DNA from: a virus
Strand: one strand, 5' to 3'
DNA: 64,000 nucleotides
Virus record (IMG/VR): IMGVR_UViG_3300044949_001773
Location: 62,001 to 126,000 of that record
Numbering within the stretch: position 1 is the first letter of the stretch; each line of letters starts with the position of its first letter. The notes beneath the pieces are model-generated. The model was given only the letters and a program-made list of their open reading frames with translations, searched no databases and had not been told where the DNA came from. Below are positions 35,579-44,245 of this stretch, one piece after another. A program made the translations under genes and the position numbers.

Positions 35579-38203
35579 ATGGCATCACCAACGATTCAAT
35601 TTAAAAGAGGTAATGCTGGTATTGCTGGTACTTTGCCTGTAGGGTTAAAGGAAGGAGAGCCCGGCTTTACTCTAAACTACTCGGATTTTTTTATTGGTAT
35701 TGATGAAACTGTAGAAAATAATAAATTTTTTGGATCAAGTAGATATTGGATTAGAGAAGATAATGAAACTTCCTTGAGGCTTTCTTTAGTAGATAGGAAT
35801 GGAATAAACAATATACAACTAAAATCTCCAAATACATTATCTGGAATTACTACATATACATTACCAGAAACACCTATTGATACATATTTTCTGAAGACTG
35901 ATGAATTAGGAAATTTAAGTTGGTCATCAGAATTTTCAGATATTATTATTAACTCTGCTATTATAGGAATAGCAACAATCACTAATTATCTAAATATAAC
36001 TTCTCAAATTGAATCCTTCAGTAAAGACACTGGGGCATTAGTAATTGATGGAGGGGTTGGGATTGAAAAGAATTTAAATGTTGGAGGCAATTTAAAGGTT
36101 CAAGGAATTTCCGAATTTGTTGGAATTGTAACATTTAGAGGTGGTACAATTAATATCGGAGATTCTGATGAGGACGATATTAATGTTGTTGGGGAATTTA
36201 TATCTAATTTAGTTCCAAATTCGGACAATACATTTAGTATTGGAGTTGGTACAAATAAAAGATGGAAAAATGCAAATTTTTCAGGTATAGGTACATTTTC
36301 TTCAGGATTATCGGCCAATAACATCAGTATTGGATTGTCAAATTCCAATACAATTGATACGTATATTGGAAATTTAATTTTAAATTCAAATGGCGGCACC
36401 ATTATAATCAATGATAATCTAGAGGTATCTGGTGTATCTACATTTGCTTCTGACCTTGATATCAATTCTTCCATAGATGTTCAGAATCAAACTCAACTTA
36501 ATACATTAAATGTATCTGGAGTATCGACTTTTGCATCCAATCTTGATATCAATTCTTCTGTCGATATACAAAATCAAACTCAACTTAATACATTAAATGT
36601 ATCTGGAGTATCTACATTTGTTTCTAATGTTGATATTAATTCTTCGATAGATGTCCAGAATCAAACTCAACTTAATACATTAAATGTATCTGGAGTATCT
36701 ACATTCAATAATTTAGTTAGTTTTGCCTCATCAGTTATTTTTGGTGATAATGACATTTTAAGCTTTGGTGATGGAACTGACTTAAAATTATTCCATAATG
36801 GTTCCAATTCATATATTCAGGATTTTGGAATTGGGGCATTGCTTATACAGTCTGATGAATTAGCAATTCAGAATGAAACAGGAACTGAAAATTTTGCTAG
36901 ATTTTTGACAAATAGTTCAGTTCAGCTTTATTATGACAATATTAAAAAATTTGAAACAACTGGATATGGTGCTACTGTATTAGGAACCATACAATCTCAA
37001 GGTGTAAAAATATCAGGAGTATCTACATTTAGCTCTGATGTTGATGTCAATGCATCTATTGATGTCCAGAACCAAACTCAACTCAATACTCTTAATGTAA
37101 CTGGAATATCAACTTTTATTTCAGAATCAAACTTTGGTTCTAATATAAGTGTAGCTAATAATGGACAATTTGGATCAATAACTGTAATTGGTGTAACAAC
37201 ATCAACTGGTGGATTTGACGGAGATTTGACTGGAAATGCCGGTACAGCAACATCTCTAGCAAATTCAAGAACTTTTCAAATTACTGGAGATATTGTAGCA
37301 TCTCCGATCAATTTTGACGGAACTGGAAACGTATCTTTAGCAGCGACAATTCAACCAAATTCCGTTGGACTTGGAACAGATACCTTTGGCGATTATATAA
37401 AATCAATCTCAGGAACTTCTAATCAGATTACTGTAACTGGAGGAACTGGAGAAGGTTCAACACCAGTTATTTCTATTCCTGATAGTCCTACACTTCCGGG
37501 AAACGTAACCGTAGCAAATGATTTATTAGTTAATAATAACTTGAATATCTACGGCAACATTATGATTGGAGGAACGATAGCGGTAGTTGCTGTCGAAGAA
37601 TTATTAGTAAAGGACAAAGAACTTGTATTAGGATTTACTACCGACTCATCGGGCAATGAGGTATCAAATGATTCTACAGCAAATGGAGGAGGAATCTCGA
37701 TTGCGTCAACTGAGGGGTCACCTTTAGTCGATTTTAATATTTCTGGAATACATACCCATCCAAATACATATAAAGATATAATCTGGATTAAATCCGGAAC
37801 ATTAGGTGCTGGAACAACGGATGCTTGGCACTTTAATTATGCTGTCGGTATTGGTTCAACTCAAGTTCCAAATAATGTAGTGTTTGCCGCTGGAGCTGTA
37901 CAATTTACAAATGATGATTTGGTTGCTGTAAGAAATATAAATGTATCTGGATTATCTACCTTTGCCTCTAATGTTGATATTAATAATAACTTAACAGTTA
38001 CTGGAACAACACAACTAAATTCTGTAAATATTACGGGACAAACTTCATTCAATACAATAAGTGTAGCAACGACATCTACACTCAATAAAGTGATACTTCA
38101 GTCATTATGGGTAGACGATTGTGCTGGTAATTCGCAAGTTATTAACTGTATTGGAGCGGAAAGAATTCTTCAGAATGTAACAATAGACTGTGGTACATAT
38201 TGA
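35579..38203 (+). CDS. Fiber protein with Mtd-like N-terminus and GVSTF repeats (874 aa)
   Basis: 874 residues. The N-terminus PTIQFKRGNAGIAGTLPV, then LKEGEPGFTLNYSDFFIGID, is like the attachment domain of major-tropism-determinant-type receptor proteins. About 280-500 contains 29-residue repeats (NVSGVSTFASNLDINSSVDI). About 550-640 is a typical fiber domain (GNAGTATSLANSRTFQITGD). The last residues, DDCAGNSQVINCIGAERILQ, contain three Cys. No S74 domain. Role in host recognition is inferred. Confidence 0.65.
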   Translation: MASPTIQFKRGNAGIAGTLPVGLKEGEPGFTLNYSDFFIGIDETVENNKFFGSSRYWIREDNETSLRLSLVDRNGINNIQLKSPNTLSGITTYTLPETPIDTYFLKTDELGNLSWSSEFSDIIINSAIIGIATITNYLNITSQIESFSKDTGALVIDGGVGIEKNLNVGGNLKVQGISEFVGIVTFRGGTINIGDSDEDDINVVGEFISNLVPNSDNTFSIGVGTNKRWKNANFSGIGTFSSGLSANNISIGLSNSNTIDTYIGNLILNSNGGTIIINDNLEVSGVSTFASDLDINSSIDVQNQTQLNTLNVSGVSTFASNLDINSSVDIQNQTQLNTLNVSGVSTFVSNVDINSSIDVQNQTQLNTLNVSGVSTFNNLVSFASSVIFGDNDILSFGDGTDLKLFHNGSNSYIQDFGIGALLIQSDELAIQNETGTENFARFLTNSSVQLYYDNIKKFETTGYGATVLGTIQSQGVKISGVSTFSSDVDVNASIDVQNQTQLNTLNVTGISTFISESNFGSNISVANNGQFGSITVIGVTTSTGGFDGDLTGNAGTATSLANSRTFQITGDIVASPINFDGTGNVSLAATIQPNSVGLGTDTFGDYIKSISGTSNQITVTGGTGEGSTPVISIPDSPTLPGNVTVANDLLVNNNLNIYGNIMIGGTIAVVAVEELLVKDKELVLGFTTDSSGNEVSNDSTANGGGISIASTEGSPLVDFNISGIHTHPNTYKDIIWIKSGTLGAGTTDAWHFNYAVGIGSTQVPNNVVFAAGAVQFTNDDLVAVRNINVSGLSTFASNVDINNNLTVTGTTQLNSVNITGQTSFNTISVATTSTLNKVILQSLWVDDCAGNSQVINCIGAERILQNVTIDCGTY
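36425..36685 (+). repeat. 87-base in-frame tandem repeats (3 units)
   Basis: GTATCTGG starts at 36425, 36512, 36599 and 36686, giving three 87-base (29-residue) units with few differences. A diverged fourth lies near 37018, behind an insertion of about 330 bases. Confidence 0.85.
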
Positions 38204-38204
38204 T

Positions 38205-38212
38205 GATAAATA
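38205..38212 (+). promoter_or_regulatory. Late promoter (GATAAATA)
   Basis: GATAAATA right after the previous stop, 45 bases before the ATG at 38258. A second AAATAAAA stands at about 38219. The longer spacing than usual lowers confidence. Confidence 0.45.
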
Positions 38213-38257
38213 TTATTAAATAAAAGAATCTGTATATCTTCTAAAATGGAGTGATGA

Positions 38258-40120
38258 ATGCCAGATCCTATAATCCGATTTAAACGATCTTCAATACCTG
38301 GAAAAAAACCAGCCATAGAGCAACTTCCTTCAGGGGAAATAGCTTTAAATACTCATGATGGTGAAATTTATATTCGTAGAGAAAGATCTGGCGTAGGTAC
38401 TGATATTGTATCAGTTAGTGCTGGTGCTACTGTTACAAACATTATCTACGTAACGAAAGATGGAAATGATAATAATACTGGTAAAAAATTAGGTGATGCT
38501 AAAGCAACTATTAAAAATGCTGTAGAGAATGCAGAAGAAGGATCAATAATTAAAATAAGTGCTGGAGTATATGAAGAAGATAACCCAATAACAGTTCCAA
38601 AACAAGTCAGTATATTTGGAGATAGTTTAAGAGAAGTATCTGTTAAACCTTTAAATGATAATGATTTATTCAGAGTAGGAAATGGAAATTATATCACTAA
38701 TATTTCATTTATTAGTGATGGGCCAATGCCAAATACATCTATAGTTGCTTTTGATCCCACAAAACCGCAATTTATCAATCAATCTCCATATGTTCAGAAC
38801 TGTACTAATTTTATTGATAGTAGTATTGGTTTGAAAATAGATGGCCGTCATGCAATAGGACCAACAAAATCAATGGTTCTTGATAGTTTTACGCAATATA
38901 ATCCAAACGGAATAGGAGCTTCAATCACAAATAGTGCTTATGCCCAATTAGTGTCAATGTTCACTATTTGTACTGATATGGCAGTTTATTGCGGAAGCGG
39001 TGGAGCATGTGATTTAACAAACTCAAATTCATCATTTGGAAATTATGGGTTAGTTGCTGAAGGTGTAGGAGCACTTCAATATACTGGATTATCAATTAAT
39101 AATAATGATCCTGGTTTTGATACGATTACTTTAGATTTGAGTGCTCCAGTATTAGGAGTTTCTACGGCATCGTATGATAATTTATCTGGAGAATTAATAA
39201 TACAAACTACTTCAGACCATAATTATAATGTAGGAATGGCGGTTAATATTTCTGGATTGGGATTTACATGTTCTTCTGGACCAGGAATTGTTACATATCC
39301 AAGTGGAAGTAGTGGGTATGTATTCAATATATCCCAAATAAATTCTTCAGATACATTTAAAACTTATGTCGGAATTTCAACTTTAGAGCATTTTTATGTA
39401 TCTGGAGGATCTGTAAGACCAGATGTTGTTAGACCTTTTGATGGACAAGTTGTTTATTTTGATAAGTTATATTATGAAATCGATAGAGTTAATGTTTCTT
39501 ATGGAGGAACTGGATATACAAACAATACAACAATAAATTTTCAATCTCCTTCAACAAGTTGGGGAGTTCCTGCTCAGGCGACATTAGAAGTTGTAAATGG
39601 ATCAATTACAAATGTAAATATAGTTTCTAGCGGAAGAGGTTATCAATCAGTTCCAGCAATATTAATAAGCCCTCCAGAAGGAAGTACAGATCTTGCTTCA
39701 TTAGAAGTTGTAATAAGACCAAAGTATTATTTAATATTAAGTTCTACTCAAATAACTAATGATTTCTGCACAATTCAGTTAAATGATAATGTCCCATACT
39801 CTGTGGGCATTGGAACTACAGCATACTTCTTCAAACAAAGTAGATTATTGGCATCAAGTCACTCATTTGAATATATTGGAAGTGGAACTGATATAGATAC
39901 TGCGTTACCAGTTTATGGCGGAGTTCCGGTTCAAGAAAATGAAACAAGATCTATAGATGGGGGTCTTGTAGTTTATACGAGCACAGACCATTCAGGAAAC
40001 TTCAGAGTTGGTGATGGAGTTGTTATTAACCAAGCAACGGGAACAATCTCTGGAACATTTTATTCCAAGAGTTTATTTTCAACAATGACTCCATTTATCT
40101 TAGCACTAGGAGGGGATTAA
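38258..40120 (+). CDS. Beta-helix fiber protein, cassette copy 2 (620 aa)
   Basis: 620 residues. The N-terminus PIIRFKRSSIPGKKPAIEQL is again Mtd-like, followed by a beta-helix: VTKDGNDNNTGKKLGDAKAT, SGVYEEDN-like GVYEEDNPITVPKQVSIFG. It carries a single YPSGSSGYVFNI...HFYVSGG module, GTGY and GRGY repeats, and SSHSFEYIGSGTDID, ending STMTPFILALGGD. It is a shorter relative of the 26268 protein. A GGAG ribosome-binding site lies before ATG 38258; an ATG at 38254 in another frame was rejected. Confidence 0.7.
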   Translation: MPDPIIRFKRSSIPGKKPAIEQLPSGEIALNTHDGEIYIRRERSGVGTDIVSVSAGATVTNIIYVTKDGNDNNTGKKLGDAKATIKNAVENAEEGSIIKISAGVYEEDNPITVPKQVSIFGDSLREVSVKPLNDNDLFRVGNGNYITNISFISDGPMPNTSIVAFDPTKPQFINQSPYVQNCTNFIDSSIGLKIDGRHAIGPTKSMVLDSFTQYNPNGIGASITNSAYAQLVSMFTICTDMAVYCGSGGACDLTNSNSSFGNYGLVAEGVGALQYTGLSINNNDPGFDTITLDLSAPVLGVSTASYDNLSGELIIQTTSDHNYNVGMAVNISGLGFTCSSGPGIVTYPSGSSGYVFNISQINSSDTFKTYVGISTLEHFYVSGGSVRPDVVRPFDGQVVYFDKLYYEIDRVNVSYGGTGYTNNTTINFQSPSTSWGVPAQATLEVVNGSITNVNIVSSGRGYQSVPAILISPPEGSTDLASLEVVIRPKYYLILSSTQITNDFCTIQLNDNVPYSVGIGTTAYFFKQSRLLASSHSFEYIGSGTDIDTALPVYGGVPVQENETRSIDGGLVVYTSTDHSGNFRVGDGVVINQATGTISGTFYSKSLFSTMTPFILALGGD

Positions 40121-40124
40121 TTAA

Positions 40125-40466
40125 ATGGCACTCGCACTTAATGTTTTTAAAACGGTAACAAATACAGTACAACAATCTGAGCAAGAAATATACACAGCTC
40201 CCGTTGGATATACTGGAGTAGTATTATTGGCACAGGTCACTAATACTCATCCAAGTTCACAGACAATCAATTTAACTCATAGAAGAAGAATTTCGGGACT
40301 AGATTATGATACAGAAATGCTTCTTGATTACCCAATTCCATCAAGTGATACTTTAAATTTACTTTCTGGAAAATTAGTATTGGAATCTGGTGACAAATTA
40401 GTTGTAAATTGTAGTATTAATAATTACCTCAAACTTGTAATAAGTATTTTAGAGACTCTAAACTAA
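40125..40466 (+). CDS. Small fiber-linked protein, cassette copy 2 (113 aa)
   Basis: 113 residues; a clear paralogue of the 30377 protein across the whole length (ALNVFKTV, TAPVGYTGVVLLAQVTN, KLVISILETLN). It holds the same middle position in the second cassette, four bases after the beta-helix gene and six before the next. Function unknown; a link between partners is a guess from position. Confidence 0.65.
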   Translation: MALALNVFKTVTNTVQQSEQEIYTAPVGYTGVVLLAQVTNTHPSSQTINLTHRRRISGLDYDTEMLLDYPIPSSDTLNLLSGKLVLESGDKLVVNCSINNYLKLVISILETLN

Positions 40467-40472
40467 CCTAAA

Positions 40473-42296
40473 ATGGCAAAGTTCTTAAGCGGAAGACAAA
40501 AAAATCTAAAACTTGGCGTAGAATCTTTTTCAGAAGATAAAGTCTCGCTTGAGATTATTGGAAAGGTTGGTATTAATAGTTCTAGTCCAGTAGGGACTTT
40601 GGATGTTGTTGGAGATGTTAATGTTTTAGGTTCTCTTGGAATATCTACCTTAACAGTAGATAATATTGCTCTTGGAGTTGGTGCTAGTATTACTATCGCA
40701 GGAATCGCCGGAAGTGATGGGCAATATCTTGGTTCTACAGGAACAGGAATTACCTGGGCAAACTTTCCAAACTTAAGAACTGGATTTAGTACAGTAGGAA
40801 TATTAAGTCAAACTAATATACAAACACTTTATAACACTAATTTTCTTGATATTTTCGTAAATGGCGTTTTATTAGATAGCTCTGAATATACAGCATTAAA
40901 TGGAATTGATATTATATTTGATGAGCCATTTCTTGGTGGAGAAAATATAGATATATTCTCTTACAATACAGTATCAACTTATAGCGGAGGCGGTGGAGGT
41001 ACTACAGTTGTAGTTGGAGGAGGTGGAGAAAGTCTATGGACATCAAATGTATCTGGAATTTACACAAATGCAAATGTTGGAATATTCACAAATTCTCCAC
41101 AATCTACACTTGACGTAAGAGGAAACGTAAAAATTTCTGGAGTGGTAACCGCATCAAATTTCGTTGGAGATGGTTCTGGCCTTTCAAATATTATTGGAAC
41201 GGGATCTGGTATAGTAGTACTAGATTCTGGAAATTTAGTAGGAACTGCTTCAACTATAGACTTTGGAAATAATATATCAGTAACCCCAATATCTGCAGGA
41301 ATTCTTACCGTATCTTCCCCAGATATTCCTCCATCATATTGGAGTTCTGGATCCTCTGGCATTTCTACAGCATCAAATGTTGGAATTGGAACAACAATAT
41401 TATCATCAACATTAACTGTTAATGGAACAGCATTCGTATCTGGTGTTTCTACTTTCCAAAACAATATCAATGTTAAAGGAACTTCAACATTTGAAAACAA
41501 TATTTATTTAAAAGATGATGATATAATTTACTTTGGAGATGGTAATGATTTTTCACTACTTCATAATGTAACTCTTGGTGGTTTATTCCAAGCAAATTCT
41601 AATTATATTTACTCTCAGAATTCTAGAGATTTATATATTTCTGGAAATTTAAATTCCTCTGTAAGAATTCAAGAATCTGGAACATCGGCGAACTCGGCAA
41701 GATTTCAATATGGCGGTCCAGTAGAACTTTATTATAATGGAGTGAAAAAAATAGAAACGACTAACAGTGGAATCGTAGTTTCTGGAGCAACAACATCTAC
41801 AAGTTTTTCTGGTAGTGGAACTAATTTAACTGGAATTGTAACATCTATAATTGCTGGAACAAATGTAACTATATCTGGTTCTACTGGACAAGTTACAATT
41901 AATGCCTCTGGGGCTGGCGGTGGTGGGGAATCATATTGGACACAATATAGCACTGGAATATCCACAACTTCTAATGTTGGAATAGGGACAACGAATGCCA
42001 CTTCAAAATTAACTGTAGCTGGCGATGGTTATTTCACTGGAATTATAACCGCAAATCAATTCACAACGCAAACTGGCGGAACTCCTACTATTGACAGTCC
42101 CAACAACTTAAATATAAATGCAAATACAGTAGCAATAAGCACAAATGTAACGATTGGTAATAATTTAACTGTAAGTGGAGATGCGATTGTTGGAGTAAAT
42201 ACCTCTAAAGGTTTAATTTTGACATCTCCAAATGGAACACAATATAGATTAATAGTAAGTAATTCTGGCGTTTTAAGTACAACTGCTGTAGTATGA
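40473..42296 (+). CDS. Fiber protein, cassette copy 2 (607 aa)
   Basis: 607 residues. Opens AKFLSGRQKNLKLGVESFS, comparable to TKRYNSGRVQKLPQSGITTD of the 30741 protein. Repeats of VGIGTT plus SKLTVAGDG-type coil units (SYWTQYSTGISTTSNVGIGT) make a collagen-free triple-stranded fiber likely. A glycine loop (SGGGGGTTVVVGGGGES) sits at about 172-188. Unlike cassette 1 it has no S74 domain: it ends SPNGTQYRLIVSNSGVLSTT. It overlaps the protease gene by ATGA. Confidence 0.6.
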   Translation: MAKFLSGRQKNLKLGVESFSEDKVSLEIIGKVGINSSSPVGTLDVVGDVNVLGSLGISTLTVDNIALGVGASITIAGIAGSDGQYLGSTGTGITWANFPNLRTGFSTVGILSQTNIQTLYNTNFLDIFVNGVLLDSSEYTALNGIDIIFDEPFLGGENIDIFSYNTVSTYSGGGGGTTVVVGGGGESLWTSNVSGIYTNANVGIFTNSPQSTLDVRGNVKISGVVTASNFVGDGSGLSNIIGTGSGIVVLDSGNLVGTASTIDFGNNISVTPISAGILTVSSPDIPPSYWSSGSSGISTASNVGIGTTILSSTLTVNGTAFVSGVSTFQNNINVKGTSTFENNIYLKDDDIIYFGDGNDFSLLHNVTLGGLFQANSNYIYSQNSRDLYISGNLNSSVRIQESGTSANSARFQYGGPVELYYNGVKKIETTNSGIVVSGATTSTSFSGSGTNLTGIVTSIIAGTNVTISGSTGQVTINASGAGGGGESYWTQYSTGISTTSNVGIGTTNATSKLTVAGDGYFTGIITANQFTTQTGGTPTIDSPNNLNINANTVAISTNVTIGNNLTVSGDAIVGVNTSKGLILTSPNGTQYRLIVSNSGVLSTTAVV

Positions 42297-44200
42297 CATT
42301 AAAAAAATATACATTAAAAGTTAAAGATCCAACTCAATGGGAAGAAATACATGATCTCTTGTGCCATGAATCTCACGAACCAACAATACCAGATAGAAAA
42401 ATAGAGTGTTGGGACGACAAACTTCATAGTCCAACAAGAGGAACTTTTATTCTTCATGGAACAGAAGTTGAGTTATTAAAAAATGATCCAAGAATTGATT
42501 GGATTGAATTGTCTCCACAAGATAATCCAGACAGCTATCCTAAACCAGAACCAGCAACAAATAGGTGGAATAAACAGGTAAAGATATATAGGGATTTGGA
42601 TGTCAGCGGAATACCAGCAACAAATCCCACAAGTGCCGAATTAGATAGAACGACATGGGCAACAAAAAGAGTTGCTATTCAAGCAAATTCTGATTTTTGG
42701 AGTGGAGTAACTGGAAATCCTCCAGCAAAAAATACAGATTTGACTTATGATATGGATGGAAAGCATGTTGATATTGTAATTCATGATAGTGGAGTTCTTC
42801 AATACCATCCAGAATTTATAGATGAAAATGGCCAATCTAGAGTGAGAGATATTGTACTCGATGGGCCATTTTACATTGATCCGGTTTATTTTATTAGTAA
42901 TGGGTTTACATATACTAAACCAGATGGAAGAATAGGAATTACAACCACATCCGCCAAAAATTGGTGGTCTAATGGTTCCAATCGTTCTTCCACTTTTCTA
43001 AACATAGGTACAGTTTTCATCCCAAGCGCATATACTGAATACAATGCTATGGGAAATTCATTAGATGGTTCTAATGGCATGATCAGTGGTCATGGAACAG
43101 CTTGTGCCGGTCTTGCTGCTGGTAAAAATTTTGGAGCTGCATTTAGAGCAAATATTTGGAATATGCCAGGAATTTCTGATAATGTAGGCATGGATATTGA
43201 AACAAATTATGATCTAATAAAGTTATTTCATAAGTATAAACCAATAAATCAAATCACAAAGAAAAAAAATCCAACAATTGTGAATGGAAGTTGGGGATAT
43301 CAGGCAGCATTCTCTTCTTCAAATACAGTAAGTTATAAATTTAGAGGATCTACTGGTTCATTTATTGGCAATGCCTCTGTAACAAATCAAGTTACAGCAA
43401 TGAAAGAAGGACTTAGTAACCAAGTATCTGGGGCATATAAATCTTGGTCCTCATCTTCTCGCTCAAATTCTACAGATACAGCAGGAGCTGAAATGATGGC
43501 AGAGGGGGTAATTTATGTTGCAGCCGCAGGAAATAATAATCAAAGACTTGGAGTTGGATCAGCAGATCCAGATAGATTGAATTATATGAGTGATAATTAT
43601 TTTGGATCTACTGATCCAAGAGCACAATTTCCAACAAATACGGTACCTTGTAATCATAGAGATTGGATGAATCCTCAAGGTATTGGATTTGATTCGGTAA
43701 ATGACTTTCATCCAGTAATTTGTGTTGGTGCAATGGATGAATTTATAAATGTCAATTCAACAGAACGAAAGGCGTCTTATTCAAATAATGGACCAGGTAT
43801 TGATGTATGGGCACCTGCTGATGAAACATTATCAGCAGGAACTAATAATGTGGCAGGATATACTGATTATCAAAGATATGATGATTCTAGATTTTATGAT
43901 TGTTATTTCAATGGAACCAGTGCTGCTGCCCCAGTAACAACAGGCGTGATTGCTTTATATTTACAGTCAAATAGATTAGCATCTTCACAAAATGTAAAAA
44001 AATGGCTAAAAGATTATGGTTCAATAGTTATTAGTTTATATCAAGATACTCAAACTAATGACACTCAAACAACTTATTGGACAGATCTTTACAACATGAG
44101 GGGTGCTGAAAAAAGAATACTTTATAATCCATTTACAAGTAATACTCAGACAAAAATTCAAGGACTTTCTGTTTCTGGAATTACATTTTCCCAGTATTAA
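42293..44200 (+). CDS. Subtilisin-like serine protease (S8 family)
   Basis: 635 residues with a full subtilase triad in order: Asp165 in DIVIHDSGV, His267 in SGHGTACAGLAAG, Ser543 in FNGTSAAAPVTTG, and the oxyanion Asn in VAAAGNNNQ near 415. Residues 1-110 could be an attachment or pro-like region (YTLKVKDPTQWEEIHDLLCH). No signal peptide, so it probably acts in the infected cell or in the particle. Position between two fiber genes with ATGA coupling suggests processing of fibers or cutting of host-surface proteins on contact. Target not known. Confidence 0.8.
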   Translation: MTLKKYTLKVKDPTQWEEIHDLLCHESHEPTIPDRKIECWDDKLHSPTRGTFILHGTEVELLKNDPRIDWIELSPQDNPDSYPKPEPATNRWNKQVKIYRDLDVSGIPATNPTSAELDRTTWATKRVAIQANSDFWSGVTGNPPAKNTDLTYDMDGKHVDIVIHDSGVLQYHPEFIDENGQSRVRDIVLDGPFYIDPVYFISNGFTYTKPDGRIGITTTSAKNWWSNGSNRSSTFLNIGTVFIPSAYTEYNAMGNSLDGSNGMISGHGTACAGLAAGKNFGAAFRANIWNMPGISDNVGMDIETNYDLIKLFHKYKPINQITKKKNPTIVNGSWGYQAAFSSSNTVSYKFRGSTGSFIGNASVTNQVTAMKEGLSNQVSGAYKSWSSSSRSNSTDTAGAEMMAEGVIYVAAAGNNNQRLGVGSADPDRLNYMSDNYFGSTDPRAQFPTNTVPCNHRDWMNPQGIGFDSVNDFHPVICVGAMDEFINVNSTERKASYSNNGPGIDVWAPADETLSAGTNNVAGYTDYQRYDDSRFYDCYFNGTSAAAPVTTGVIALYLQSNRLASSQNVKKWLKDYGSIVISLYQDTQTNDTQTTYWTDLYNMRGAEKRILYNPFTSNTQTKIQGLSVSGITFSQY

Positions 44201-44214
44201 AAACTTCACATACT

Positions 44215-44222
44215 AATAAATA
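44215..44222 (+). promoter_or_regulatory. Late promoter (AATAAATA) for the 5354-codon gene
   Basis: AATAAATA 23 bases before the ATG at 44246, with AAGGA at about 44230. The 16 bases from 44216 are identical to those at 15656 before the other giant gene. Confidence 0.6.
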
Positions 44223-44245
44223 AATTATAAGGATACGTAGTAGAA

